Source: a bacterium UBP4_UBA6127
Lineage (GTDB): Bacteria; UBP4; UBA4092
Assembly (NCBI GenBank): GCA_002428325.1
Contig: DIVR01000025.1
Coordinates: forward strand, 1-29,959
Direction: 5' to 3'
DNA length: 29,959 nucleotides
Below, in pieces: positions 16,696 through 25,534 of the stretch. A program made the position numbers and the translations under genes. Each line of letters starts with the position of its first letter. Position 1 is the stretch's first letter. Under the pieces are notes generated by a model that made no database searches, was not told where the DNA came from, and was given only the letters and a program-made list of their open reading frames with translations.

Positions 16696-18012
16696 CTACC
16701 ATTTATCTGTAATATCTCCCTCTCCTGTGGTTCCTTTTTTAACATCATATTCCAGATTTCCTCCCTGGTCCTGCATATCCGGTCCAAGGCTGTAAATTTT
16801 TTCAGGCATCACAATTAAGGGTTTCCCGGTATAAGGGTCTATGATTTTTTTAGCCTCTTCAGGCTGATTAGCTTTCATCAGGCACACAGCCTCCATGATT
16901 CTTAACTTGGCCTGGAAATTGTAATATCGGGCATAAATACTCATATAATTGGGAATAGCCTCCTCACTAATATCCGGATATCCGGCCAGGACTGCTTTAA
17001 TTGTAGAATCCATTTGTAATCCCGGATGTTCCCAATAGGGTTTAGACAACTCTGGCTTGATACCATTCCAGAACCCTCGATTGGTGGACTCGAAAGAAGG
17101 GAAATTTTCTGAGGCCTTGCTTATCCATTCCCATCCCAGCAGATCTTTATACTTCCTTACACTATCATTATCTTTAGAAAGCTCTCTTACCATATCCAGA
17201 AAAAGTTTTCCTTCAGACCTGATTGGATTTGCAGGTGAGACAAACTTCTCATCAACAGCTTTTAATTCCTCATAAGCGGCTTGAAATTGTTCAGGTGTCC
17301 CACCGGAGGAGTGTAATATCATTGCCATTCTATCCAGGGAAATAGTGGCTCCAGCCATTCCCACCTGATATTGTATAGCACTGGTCCCAGGTGAATTGGA
17401 AAATATCAAATTGAATCGGACACCCTGCATCAGCCGGGTAATGGCTTCTTTTTTATTACCTGCCGCATCTTGCTTCAAGGCATCCACAACCATCAGTTTG
17501 CTCAGTATCTGAATGTTTAACAACTTAGGGATGGGCCATTGTATCGATTGAACGGGAGGAATCACTGTGCCGGGAGTATCTGCTGCTTTTCGCAAAGACT
17601 GAAAAATAGGCTCCTGTTTCTGCAGATACCCTTCCAGGGAAGGGTTGGACTCTTTCCATCCATTTTTTAAAATTACCTTTATGGCAGAGGTGAAAGGCAA
17701 GCTTTCCTCTACGGAAAATCTCTCCATGGCATCCACTATATAACCTAAACCTATATCATCCGGATATGCCGTTTGATAAGCTTTTGCCAGGCTGAACCAG
17801 TTGTCATATTTCCCGTCAGGAGCCGGTCTGTTTATAGGTGGGAAAGCATCTGTATCAGCTGATGAGTTCACGGTTGCCACTATGGGCTGCGCTGAAGACA
17901 CCCCACTGCCTCCATCAAACCATCCCTCCAGAAAACCATAAATAGCCACACCTGTTCCCACAGTAAGGACCAGAACCACTCCAATGATTATACCCACCCT
18001 TTTTTTAGACAT
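16696..18012 (-). CDS. Membrane-anchored extracytoplasmic protein with pseudopilin-like C-terminus
   Basis: A 438-residue protein: basic start MSKKR, one membrane segment at about 6-28, then a Ser/Pro-rich spacer and a mainly helical outer domain of about 330 residues. The last ~45 residues (DPYTGKPLIVMPEKIYSLGP, then DQGGN and GDITDKW) resemble the calcium-binding end of major pseudopilins such as GspG, which read YSLGADG...GG...ADI..W, although the N-terminus lacks a prepilin peptidase site. Role unknown; probably a cell-surface protein. AGGGGTGGAG precedes the start. Its own promoter lies at 18066-18095. Confidence 0.6.
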   Translation of the reverse strand: MSKKRVGIIIGVVLVLTVGTGVAIYGFLEGWFDGGSGVSSAQPIVATVNSSADTDAFPPINRPAPDGKYDNWFSLAKAYQTAYPDDIGLGYIVDAMERFSVEESLPFTSAIKVILKNGWKESNPSLEGYLQKQEPIFQSLRKAADTPGTVIPPVQSIQWPIPKLLNIQILSKLMVVDALKQDAAGNKKEAITRLMQGVRFNLIFSNSPGTSAIQYQVGMAGATISLDRMAMILHSSGGTPEQFQAAYEELKAVDEKFVSPANPIRSEGKLFLDMVRELSKDNDSVRKYKDLLGWEWISKASENFPSFESTNRGFWNGIKPELSKPYWEHPGLQMDSTIKAVLAGYPDISEEAIPNYMSIYARYYNFQAKLRIMEAVCLMKANQPEEAKKIIDPYTGKPLIVMPEKIYSLGPDMQDQGGNLEYDVKKGTTGEGDITDKW

Positions 18013-18065
18013 ACTCCACCCCTCTCATCTAATACCATTATTTATGCTATCGTCAAAACTTCCTC

Positions 18066-18095
18066 ATTATATGAAATAAACATTCAGAAGTCCAA
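18066..18095 (-). promoter_or_regulatory. Promoter of the anchored 438-residue protein
   Basis: Read on the minus strand: TTGGAC (18095-18090), 18-base spacer, perfect TATAAT (18071-18066), about 54 bases before the start codon. Confidence 0.55.
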
Positions 18096-18144
18096 ATTTA
18101 TATATACTTCTTGATTTCAATAGACGTTTTTTAGAAAATTTGCC

Positions 18145-18234
18145 ACAGGAAAAGAAACCGCCCAAAAGGATGATAAGAAAGCTCATCATTTCTTTATTCA
18201 GCACCAATGGGAAGAAGGGACCCAACCCGGATAA
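18145..18234 (+). pseudogene. Remnant of a TPR gene copy
   Basis: In frame this reads KKAHHFFIQHQWEEG and stops at 18232-18234, matching QKAHHFFIRHQWKEA of the gene at 16342. The 5' half is missing. It is followed, as in the intact gene, by a near-identical terminator. No start or ribosome site remains. Confidence 0.75.
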
Positions 18235-18280
18235 ATAATAAAGTCTCCAGCATTGTTATGACTGATTCCTAATTATGCTA

Positions 18281-18312
18281 AAAAGGTCCTGAAGACTCTT
18301 TCAGGACCTTTT
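18281..18312. terminator. Bidirectional terminator, sister of the one at 16658
   Basis: AAAAGGTCCTGAA (18281-18293) and TTCAGGACCTTTT (18300-18312) with a 6-base loop and a T8 tract. Compared with 16658-16689 the stem carries a compensated pair change (GGTTC/GAACC to GGTCC/GGACC), which supports its being maintained as a structure. Confidence 0.85.
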
Positions 18313-18377
18313 TTTTATACACACTCGATGAAGCTGGGCCAAAACACGCCCTCATTGTTTATTTAGGATAGCGGACT

Positions 18378-19004
18378 TTATTGAATTGAATTCATTAACT
18401 CAAAAAAATATTCAGATTGGTGAGTCCCATAAAGCTTATACCAAAAATCTAATGTTTTGGGCGAAAACACATCCAATGCTTTCAAGACATGAACAGTAAA
18501 TTCCAAGGGAGCTACCCCCGAAGCCGTGATTAATTTCCCATCTGTAACAGCCGGTTCGTTTTTATAATACTTTTCACCTTTATAATTTGAACATACCATT
18601 TTAAGGTATCCTAAATCATTGCTGGTATGCCCTCTTGAATCCAGCAATCCACCCTGGGCAAGCCCCATTGTAGCACCGCATATCGCCCCAACGACAAGGT
18701 TCTCCTTTATGCACTGTGCGGCAATATTAATTATGGGTTCGTGGATTTTATCCAACCAGGTATCCCCACCCGGAAGAATCAATACCTCCGTGTTTTTAAT
18801 GTTCCATTCCGCCAGTGAGATATCAGGTAATATTTTCAAACCACCCATGGTAGTAACAGGAGTCTTTTCAATTCCCAAAGTAACAATTTTTGAGGGGGAT
18901 AACCCTTTTTTATAATATCTCCCTGAGTTTAGTTCAGCTATTAAATAACCTATTTCCCAATCTGCCATCGTATCAAATACATAAAGGTATACAGTACTGA
19001 CCAT
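18378..19004 (-). CDS. DJ-1/PfpI family protein
   Basis: A 208-residue protein of the class I glutamine-amidotransferase-like fold. Key features: MADWEIGYL with the conserved Glu (E17), LILPGGDTW, and the nucleophile elbow VGAICGATMGLA with Cys109, followed by LLDSRGHTSND. Members act as stress-related hydrolases, deglycases or chaperones; the specific reaction cannot be given. ATG 19004 has AGGAGG 6 bases upstream. Single gene, ending at the bidirectional terminator at 18281-18312. Confidence 0.85.
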   Translation of the reverse strand: MVSTVYLYVFDTMADWEIGYLIAELNSGRYYKKGLSPSKIVTLGIEKTPVTTMGGLKILPDISLAEWNIKNTEVLILPGGDTWLDKIHEPIINIAAQCIKENLVVGAICGATMGLAQGGLLDSRGHTSNDLGYLKMVCSNYKGEKYYKNEPAVTDGKLITASGVAPLEFTVHVLKALDVFSPKTLDFWYKLYGTHQSEYFFELMNSIQ

Positions 19005-19273
19005 TTAAATCCTCCTCAGCCATCATAAACCGCTAATTTAAATTCATTCATAATTAATATTTATTACCATAATAGCAAAACCTCCTTGGCCACTGCTGTA
19101 TAAAGGGTCATCCGATCAGGTCCTATAATTCTCCTTGCCTTATCAACTTTATCTACCCTATAAGGCAGTAGTCTTCCATAATTCTGTGGGAGGAGAAGAT
19201 AATTTCAGGCTTTTGGGGAGATAAATTGAACACTAACCCTTATAATGAATAGCTGGAGGAGATAACCAACACT

Positions 19274-19966
19274 ATGGGTTTAGGTTTAACTGAACTGGAA
19301 AACCGGATAAACACATGGAAACCAGAGAAGATTTCTATTTCTGTTTGTGCAGTTGAATCTGCACAGTATCAGTTCAACCCAGATGAAATAAAACAAGTTT
19401 CTGGATGGCATCCCCGGCGTATCCGAGAATTTGCCGCCGGAAGGGAAGCTGCCCATAAAGCCCTTGCCAAACTGGGAGTTCCCCCAGCCCCCCTGCTCCG
19501 GGGCGAAGATAGAACCCCTCAATGGCCGGAAGGGATTACCGGTTCCATCACCCATTCAGGAGATAAGGCTCTGGCAGCGGTTGCGTCTTGCTCAGATTAT
19601 CTGGGAATAGGTATCGATTTGGAGCAAATGAGTAAATTCCCTGAAAAAGTCTTTTGGAGAATCAGCCTACCGGAGGAAAAAGAATGGATTTACAGTCTGG
19701 GCCCTGAATCTATCCAGTGGGCGGCCCCTTTCCTCTTTTCAGCTAAAGAGTCCTTTTATAAGGCCCAATATCCCCTGACTCATGCCCGGCTGGGATTTCA
19801 TGATGTAATGATTCAGCTGGGAGATAAAACAGGATGGTTTACCACCAAATATAATAAAGAGCATCCTACCAGGAGATATCCTGACAACTCCGGTTTCATA
19901 GGAAGATATATCCTCCTGGAGGACTATATCTTTACACTCAGCCTGCTCAAGGCCCAGAATTCCTGA
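19274..19966 (+). CDS. 4'-phosphopantetheinyl transferase, Sfp/EntD type
   Basis: A 230-residue enzyme that would transfer phosphopantetheine from coenzyme A to a carrier protein serine. Motifs: ITGSITHSGDKALAAVA, GIDLEQM (about 113-119, Mg-binding Asp/Glu) and FSAKESFYKA (about 155-164). No polyketide or peptide synthetase gene is nearby, so it may serve fatty-acid ACP or a distant pathway. GGAGGAGAT lies about 10 bases before ATG; a TATAAT stands at 19241 without a matching -35. A 7-bp inverted repeat GCCTTAT/ATAAGGC (19137-19166) lies upstream. Confidence 0.88.
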   Translation: MGLGLTELENRINTWKPEKISISVCAVESAQYQFNPDEIKQVSGWHPRRIREFAAGREAAHKALAKLGVPPAPLLRGEDRTPQWPEGITGSITHSGDKALAAVASCSDYLGIGIDLEQMSKFPEKVFWRISLPEEKEWIYSLGPESIQWAAPFLFSAKESFYKAQYPLTHARLGFHDVMIQLGDKTGWFTTKYNKEHPTRRYPDNSGFIGRYILLEDYIFTLSLLKAQNS

Positions 19967-20022
19967 AATAAAGACCCTTCCCTGGCTCTTACGGAAGAAT
20001 AATCAACATCACTGGTTTATCC

Positions 20023-20304
20023 TCAGAAATCGCTGCCGACAGAGAAGAGCCTATCCAGATCATATTTTGAATAAACCCTGAAAGCTATATGGGTCATGGA
20101 ATCCCGTATTCCCTCCACTTTTAACATCTGCCCGGTTACTAGATCGGCCAGAGATTCATTATCCTTGGCCCTAACCACAGCAATTAAATCCCATGGACCC
20201 GCCACTGAATAAACTTCAGTGATGCCTTTCATATCACCCAGTTTCTGGGCGACATCATCTACTTTATCCCGGGATACTTTCAATAGGCAAAAGGCTGTTA
20301 TCAT
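20023..20304 (-). CDS. Stand-alone Lrp/AsnC ligand-binding (RAM) domain protein
   Basis: A 93-residue protein consisting only of the amino-acid-sensing alpha/beta domain of Lrp/AsnC regulators (AFCLLKVSRDKVDDVAQKL, EVYSVAGPWDLIAVVRAKD, IRDSMTHIAFRVYS). The DNA-binding half is absent, so it cannot act as a classical repressor; such proteins form rings and may modulate full-length Lrp proteins or bind small ligands. AAAGGAGTG precedes ATG 20304. Divergent from the DUF502 gene. Confidence 0.85.
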   Translation of the reverse strand: MITAFCLLKVSRDKVDDVAQKLGDMKGITEVYSVAGPWDLIAVVRAKDNESLADLVTGQMLKVEGIRDSMTHIAFRVYSKYDLDRLFSVGSDF

Positions 20305-20405
20305 GTTAATTACACTCCTTTTATCAGTAATGGCTTGTTTTCAAACATCATTTTCCGCCAAAGACTGCAGGGATGCAAGCTGAAATAAGGAAAGATGCTT
20401 ATATA

Positions 20406-20434
20406 TTGCCCAACGTGATAACCTTTTATAAAAT
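20406..20434 (+). promoter_or_regulatory. Promoter of the DUF502 gene
   Basis: TTGCCC (20406-20411), 17-base spacer, TAAAAT (20429-20434), 48 bases before the ATG. The -35 is half-conserved. Confidence 0.45.
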
Positions 20435-20482
20435 GCTTAATAAATTACTAGTCCAACATTCCTTAAAGGGGGACTTTGGAAA

Positions 20483-21088
20483 ATGAAACGATTATCCCGA
20501 TATTTCCTGAACGGCCTGATTTTTGTCGCACCGGTAAGTATTACCCTCTACATTATTGTAGTGGTTTTTATGGCCATCGACGGCCTGCTTCAGCTTCCCA
20601 TCCCAGGATTAGGGTTTGCTATCACCATCTGCCTGATCACTTTAATGGGATTCTTGGCCTCCAACATTATCACCCGCAGCGCATTAAATGTGGTTGAGAG
20701 AATCCTGGAAAAGATTCCTTTTGCCAAACTGATTTATACCTCTATCAAAGACATGGTGAATGCTTTTGTAGGAAATAAGAAAAGCTTCGATAAACCTGTT
20801 CTGGTAAAAATCTTCAATAACAGCGATGCTCGGATTATTGGTTTTATTACCCGGGAAAGTATGGTAAATTTCGGGCTGGATGAATATGTCGGGGTTTATT
20901 TCCCCCAATCCTATAATTTTGCCGGACAGCTCCTATTAGTCCCCAAAGTTTCAGTCCAGCCTCTAAATGTACCCAGTTCCGATATTTTGGCATTGGTCGT
21001 ATCCGGGGGGGTCAGCAGCTGCTGTGAAGAGATTCCGCCAGCTTTTGAGCGTCCGGAGAAATCAACCACGGAGAACCTTGCCTCCTAA
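20483..21088 (+). CDS. DUF502 family membrane protein
   Basis: A 201-residue integral membrane protein with two membrane segments (about 9-33 and 41-62), then a soluble domain with the family hallmarks FLASNIITRS, PFAKLIYTSIKDMVNAF, GFITRE and VSGGVSS. DUF502 proteins are widespread in bacteria and plants (plant LCV-like homologs) and lack a defined biochemical role. The start follows AAAGGGGGA by about 10 bases. Neighbouring genes are not obviously linked. Confidence 0.85.
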   Translation: MKRLSRYFLNGLIFVAPVSITLYIIVVVFMAIDGLLQLPIPGLGFAITICLITLMGFLASNIITRSALNVVERILEKIPFAKLIYTSIKDMVNAFVGNKKSFDKPVLVKIFNNSDARIIGFITRESMVNFGLDEYVGVYFPQSYNFAGQLLLVPKVSVQPLNVPSSDILALVVSGGVSSCCEEIPPAFERPEKSTTENLAS

Positions 21089-21238
21089 ATCAGGAAAAGG
21101 GCGGTTGCTTGGGGCATATCCCCATGTTATATTGAGGTTTTAAAAAGATTTACCGATTTAATAGTATAATTTATAAGCAAATTACTGCAGCGCCTGGGAT
21201 GGTTGTAATGGCCTGCTTTCTGAAAGGCATAGATTTAT

Positions 21239-22711
21239 ATGATTCGGATTTGGATGTTGAATCCTCCTTATTTCCCAAAATTTTCCCGGCCTCAGAGGTC
21301 TCCTGGAGTTACCAAATCAGGGACTCTCTATTACCCCATGTTTTTAGCGTATGCCACCGGTGTACTGGAACGTGAGGATTTCCCGGTGGAATTGATTGAC
21401 TGCCCGGCTGAAGATATCACCCTCACCGGACTTCTTGCCCGGGGACAACAAAATACTCCCCAGCTAATTGTCATGGATACCAGCACTCCCAGTATCCTGA
21501 ATGATATGGATGTCTGCAAGGCCTTAAAACATCAATTCCCGGAAACAATAACCGTGATGGTAGGCACCCATGTCTCCGCTCTGGGAGCAGAAACCCTCCA
21601 GGCATGCCCTGAGTTAGATTTTTATTGCCATGATGAATATGATTTTACTGTTTTAGATATTGCCCGATGGGTAGAAGGGGGTAAAAAACCCGATACCCGT
21701 GACCAAATCCAGGGGATTGGCTACATGAAAAACGGCCAGCCGGTACAGACCCCGGTTCGGCCCCTCTTTGAGGACTTGGATTCCCTTCCTTTTGTGTCAT
21801 CGGTCTATAAACGCCATCTGAATATCGAAAAATATTTTAATCCCAATGCCCTCCCTCCCATGATAACTATCCTTTCCAGCCGGGGCTGCCCTTACCAGTG
21901 TATCTGGTGCATTTACCCCCAGACCGTAAATGGCAGAAAAGTCAGAAATCGCAGTATTGCCAATGTCGTGGAAGAAATGGCTTATATCGAAAAAACTTTC
22001 CCTCATGCTAAATCCATCTTTTTTGAGGATGATACCCTGACCGCCAATAAAAAAAGATGTAAGGAAATGGCTGACCGAATCCGGGAAAAAGGAATTCATA
22101 TCACCTGGTCTGCCAATGCCCGGGCCGATGTGGATTATGAAACCCTTAAAGAAATGAAACGGGCTAATTGCAGGATGGTCTGTGTGGGGTTTGAGTCCGG
22201 AAATCAGCAAATCCTGGAAAATATGAAAAAAGGGATTAAAATTGAGAAAGCTAAAGAGTTTATGAAGGATGCCCGAAAAGCCGGGATTCTGGTCCACGGA
22301 TGTTTCATGGCAGGCAATCCGGGGGAGACTCCCCAGACCCTCCAGGAAACTCTGGATTATGCTTTGGAACTGAAACCTGATACAGCCCAGTTTTATCCCG
22401 TCATGGTTTATCCCGGTACAGAAGCCTATGAATGGTATCGGTCCAGGGGATATCTGGATGTCAAAGATTATTCCCAATGGCTGACAGATGAGGGGTTGCA
22501 TAATACTATCATCAGCCTCCCCGGACTACCTGCCAGAGATTTAGTGGATTGGTGCGATAATGCCCGACGGACCTTTTATCTTCGCCCGGCTTATATTATT
22601 TCCAAAATGCGTCAGGCTCTGGCTCATCCCCGGGAAATTGGCCGATTGGCAAGGGCTTCCAAGACTTTTATCAAATATTTATTCCGTGGGACTTTCACCG
22701 GCAAAAAATAA
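21239..22711 (+). CDS. B12-binding domain radical SAM protein
   Basis: A 490-residue protein. Residues about 5-150 form a cobalamin-binding-type Rossmann domain (ALGAETLQACPELDFYCHDE); the radical SAM barrel follows with the cluster motif C217-PYQ-C221-IW-C224, a SAM-binding FFEDDTLT block, and CVGFESGNQ. Such enzymes perform radical methylations or rearrangements in lipid, antibiotic or cofactor pathways; substrate not evident. It is a distant relative of the truncated gene at 2-628 but ends differently. Only a weak purine stretch precedes ATG 21239. The glycosyltransferase fusion gene starts 53 bases after its stop, so a shared cell-envelope pathway is possible. Confidence 0.9.
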   Translation: MIRIWMLNPPYFPKFSRPQRSPGVTKSGTLYYPMFLAYATGVLEREDFPVELIDCPAEDITLTGLLARGQQNTPQLIVMDTSTPSILNDMDVCKALKHQFPETITVMVGTHVSALGAETLQACPELDFYCHDEYDFTVLDIARWVEGGKKPDTRDQIQGIGYMKNGQPVQTPVRPLFEDLDSLPFVSSVYKRHLNIEKYFNPNALPPMITILSSRGCPYQCIWCIYPQTVNGRKVRNRSIANVVEEMAYIEKTFPHAKSIFFEDDTLTANKKRCKEMADRIREKGIHITWSANARADVDYETLKEMKRANCRMVCVGFESGNQQILENMKKGIKIEKAKEFMKDARKAGILVHGCFMAGNPGETPQTLQETLDYALELKPDTAQFYPVMVYPGTEAYEWYRSRGYLDVKDYSQWLTDEGLHNTIISLPGLPARDLVDWCDNARRTFYLRPAYIISKMRQALAHPREIGRLARASKTFIKYLFRGTFTGKK

Positions 22712-22764
22712 CCTGTAGATTAAAAAGGTAAACTAGTTCGGATACTTTCATAAGGGGAGTTATA

Positions 22765-24444
22765 TTGCCCAGGATATCAGTCATTGTTCCAGCTTATAAT
22801 TGCGAAAAAACTGTGGGGGCCACCTTGGAGGCCCTCTGCCGGCAGGCATTTCCCTCTGGCCAATATGAAATAATCCTGGTAGATGACGGTTCTTTGGATG
22901 ATACCAAACAGGTTGTCGAAAAATTCCCCCAAGTCAAATATTTCTGGCAAAACAACCGAGGACCTTCTTCCGCCCGTAATTTTGGAGCCCAACAGGCCGC
23001 CGGTGAAATAATTGTTTTTACTGACAGTGATTGCGTTCCTGAACCTGACTGGTTGGACAAAATGACCACTCCTTTTTCCGACCCGGAGATTATGGGGGTT
23101 AAAGGGGCTTATCTGACTCAGCAGAAAGAAAGGGTTGCCCGATTCTGCCAGAAAGAATTTGAAGAACGTTATCGGCTTTTATCCCGATTCAAGTATATTG
23201 ATTTTGTAGATTCATACAGCGCTGCTTTCCGTAAATCGGCTTTCCTGGGAGTGGGTGGATTCGATACTTCCTTCCCTCTGGCGAATAATGAAGATGTCGA
23301 ACTCTCTTATAAACTGGCACTGAAAGGCTACAAGATGGTTTTTGTGCCTGACGCCAGGGTTTACCATACCCATTCAGCCAGTTGGGTCCGTTATCTCAGG
23401 GTGAAATTTACTCGGGCTTACTGGAGAATGCTGGTTTACAAGAAATATCCCAATAAGGCTATGCGGGATACCTATACTCCCTTCAGCCTGAAAATTCAGT
23501 TTCTATTCACCTTTCTTTTTATCCTCAGTTTGTTGGGAGTTTTATTAAAAGGAGTGGCTCTTTTGGGACTGCCTGTCCTGCAAATCCCAATCTTGCTTAA
23601 TGGCTGGTGGGGAACCCTGTCCGGTGGATTCTTGATTGGGTTATTAGCTTCTACTTTACCTTTAAGCCGAAGGATCTATTCAGAAGACCCGGAAGTCGGG
23701 ATGGTTGCACCTTATCTCCTGATGGGCCGTTCCCTGGTTTTTGTCATGGGGACCAGCTGTGGTATCCTGGCCTTCTTAAGTTCTAATTTTCGGGATTGGG
23801 TTTATCCGATTGCCAAAAGGGCTTTTGATGTTTTTATCTCTTTGGCAGGCTTACTCTTGATTGCCCCGTTTTTTGCTTTAATTGCGATTGCTATTCGGTT
23901 GGATTCTCCCGGCCCGGTTATCTTCAGGCATCGGAGAATGGGTAAGGATGGGTCCTGTTTCATGTTCTATAAATTCAGGACCATGGTGAAAGATGCTGAA
24001 AGTAAAAAAGATGAACTTAGAGTCCTTTCATCCCTACAAGGACCGGTTTTTAAAATTAAAAATGACCCTCGTATCACCCGGGTGGGGAAATTTCTGCGCC
24101 GATTCAGCTTGGATGAACTCCCTCAACTGCTGAATGTCCTGGCGGGCAATATGAGCCTGGTGGGGCCTCGGCCTCTGCCCTTGATCGATATTGAACATCC
24201 CGAACTCCTTCACCCTAAAGACAGCCAAATTGATTTATCCCGGTTGGAAAACTGGTTAAAAATCCGCCATTCAGTTCCCCCGGGCATCACAGGCCTCTGG
24301 CAAATCCGGGGACGCAGCGACCTTCCTCTGGAAGCCTGGTTCAATTATGACCTGGAATATGTAAAACGCCGTTCCTTCTGGATGGACCTTAAAATCCTCA
24401 TTCGAACCATTCCGGTCGTTCTTCTGGGTAAGGGCGCTGAATAG
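22765..24444 (+). CDS. GT2 glycosyltransferase fused to a polyprenyl-phosphate sugar phosphotransferase
   Basis: A 559-residue two-enzyme fusion. Residues 1-230 are a GT-A glycosyltransferase family 2 domain: SVIVPAYNCEKTV, LVDDGS, and FTDSDC with the DxD at 87-89. About 235-335 are membrane segments. From about 348 comes a bacterial sugar transferase (WcaJ/PglC type): KRAFDVFISLAGLLLIAPF re-entrant membrane helix, FRHRRMGKDG, YKFRTM, DELPQLLNVL and SLVGPRPLP. The C-terminal enzyme primes an undecaprenyl-phosphate-linked glycan by adding a sugar phosphate; the N-terminal enzyme could add the next sugar. The start is TTG 22765, six bases after GGGGAG; no ATG fits. Role: exopolysaccharide or surface glycan. 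Confidence 0.9.
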   Translation: MPRISVIVPAYNCEKTVGATLEALCRQAFPSGQYEIILVDDGSLDDTKQVVEKFPQVKYFWQNNRGPSSARNFGAQQAAGEIIVFTDSDCVPEPDWLDKMTTPFSDPEIMGVKGAYLTQQKERVARFCQKEFEERYRLLSRFKYIDFVDSYSAAFRKSAFLGVGGFDTSFPLANNEDVELSYKLALKGYKMVFVPDARVYHTHSASWVRYLRVKFTRAYWRMLVYKKYPNKAMRDTYTPFSLKIQFLFTFLFILSLLGVLLKGVALLGLPVLQIPILLNGWWGTLSGGFLIGLLASTLPLSRRIYSEDPEVGMVAPYLLMGRSLVFVMGTSCGILAFLSSNFRDWVYPIAKRAFDVFISLAGLLLIAPFFALIAIAIRLDSPGPVIFRHRRMGKDGSCFMFYKFRTMVKDAESKKDELRVLSSLQGPVFKIKNDPRITRVGKFLRRFSLDELPQLLNVLAGNMSLVGPRPLPLIDIEHPELLHPKDSQIDLSRLENWLKIRHSVPPGITGLWQIRGRSDLPLEAWFNYDLEYVKRRSFWMDLKILIRTIPVVLLGKGAE

Positions 24445-24523
24445 ATAACCTCTTCTTTTCGTTATCCATCAAGCACTATCAGTTTTTTACATTTTATAGC
24501 GGATTCCCCATTAACCCTTGGAT

Positions 24524-25054
24524 TTATTTTTCCTCACTGTATTTTTCATACATAACTGTCTCGGCCAGGGGTTTTCTCTCAGTACGATGGCGTTCCGGGC
24601 TCAAAAATCCTTTTTCCGGATATCCCAAAATCAATAATGCGGTAGGTTCTATGTATTCCGGTATATCAAATTCGCTTCTTATGATTTCAGGGTCAAACAA
24701 CCCCACCATCACGCTTCCGATATTCAGTTCTCTTGCGGCCAGCATCATGTGGTCGCAAACAATACCAATATCTAAATCACCGGAACACTTCTGGTCAAAA
24801 GGGCGGATTAATGCTTTCCGGGTATCACGGCAGACAATAAGGACACATTGAGAACCAAAGGTGTTGTATGCCTTTTGAACCTTGCCAATAGTCTCCGGCT
24901 GCTGGACAACAATAATCCGTTGCGGCTGCTGATTACATGCAGTGGGGGCGACACGCCCGGCAGATAAAATCCCTTCTAAATCAACAGTTGCTATTCTCTG
25001 CTCTGTAAATCCCCGTGTCGTACACCGGTGTTTTGCTAATTCTAAAAAATTCAT
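24524..25054 (-). CDS. Nitroreductase family protein
   Basis: A 176-residue FMN-dependent oxidoreductase: start FLELAKHRCTTRGFTEQRIA with the FMN-binding Arg pair, APTACNQQPQRIIVV, and DIGIVCDHMMLAARELNIGS. It is at the short end of the family. It probably reduces nitro compounds, quinones or a flavin-linked substrate using NAD(P)H. GGGAGAA precedes ATG 25054. No operon partner on either side. Confidence 0.85.
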   Translation of the reverse strand: MNFLELAKHRCTTRGFTEQRIATVDLEGILSAGRVAPTACNQQPQRIIVVQQPETIGKVQKAYNTFGSQCVLIVCRDTRKALIRPFDQKCSGDLDIGIVCDHMMLAARELNIGSVMVGLFDPEIIRSEFDIPEYIEPTALLILGYPEKGFLSPERHRTERKPLAETVMYEKYSEEK

Positions 25055-25172
25055 TAATTTCTCCCTATATATATTTATAAATCGAGAAAAGGATATATCG
25101 GTCGGCAGGGCTTCTTATTATGCCTTATCTTTTGGGGGACAGTAGCAATTGGAAATTTACTTCATTTTACTC

Positions 25173-25442
25173 TTATACGATATTGGGTTGATGTAAAAGG
25201 CATTCATTACGAGCAATCTCCAAAAGCAATCCTGATTCATCCTTTTCCAGGTTCCACTCTTTCCTATAGGCTTCCAAGGCATGTTGATAATCTTTCTTTT
25301 TCTCGTAGAGCTCACTCAACCATGAATAACAATAGTTCCTGTCTTCAACAGGTACGCCCCCGAATTTTAAAACCCTAACAAATGAATCCAAAGCTTCTTG
25401 CCATCTATTTTGATTGGCATATACAACCTGAATGGACTTCAT
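25173..25442 (-). CDS. Short TPR-like protein
   Basis: An 89-residue, all-helical soluble protein with two TPR-like units (NQNRWQEALDSFVRVLKFGG; WLSELYEKKKDYQHALEAYR). AAAGG stands 8 bases before ATG 25442. No partner is evident; it may be a fragment of a longer TPR protein. Distinct from the TPR gene at 16342. Confidence 0.55.
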   Translation of the reverse strand: MKSIQVVYANQNRWQEALDSFVRVLKFGGVPVEDRNYCYSWLSELYEKKKDYQHALEAYRKEWNLEKDESGLLLEIARNECLLHQPNIV

Positions 25443-25473
25443 TTAAATAACCTTTGTTTCATCCTCATAATAA

Positions 25474-25503
25474 TATTCCCCTTTCCATCCAGACAGGGGA
25501 ATA
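25474..25503 (-). terminator. Hairpin, possible terminator of the membrane gene pair
   Basis: TATTCCCCT (25474-25482) and AGGGGAATA (25495-25503), a perfect 9-bp stem with a 12-base loop just downstream of the minus-strand gene ending at 25535. Only a mixed TTATTATT tract follows, so termination strength is uncertain. Confidence 0.5.
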
Positions 25504-25534
25504 CGCTAATTTATAGTGAATTATAATTAGTTTT

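Noticed and set aside
19137..19166. T-box or riboswitch before the phosphopantetheinyl transferase gene
   Set aside because: Only a 7-bp stem with a 16-base loop; no T-box sequence or known aptamer core.
21797..22501. 234-codon frame antisense to the radical SAM gene
   Set aside because: Mirror of a well-supported gene; His/Phe/Pro-rich shadow translation.
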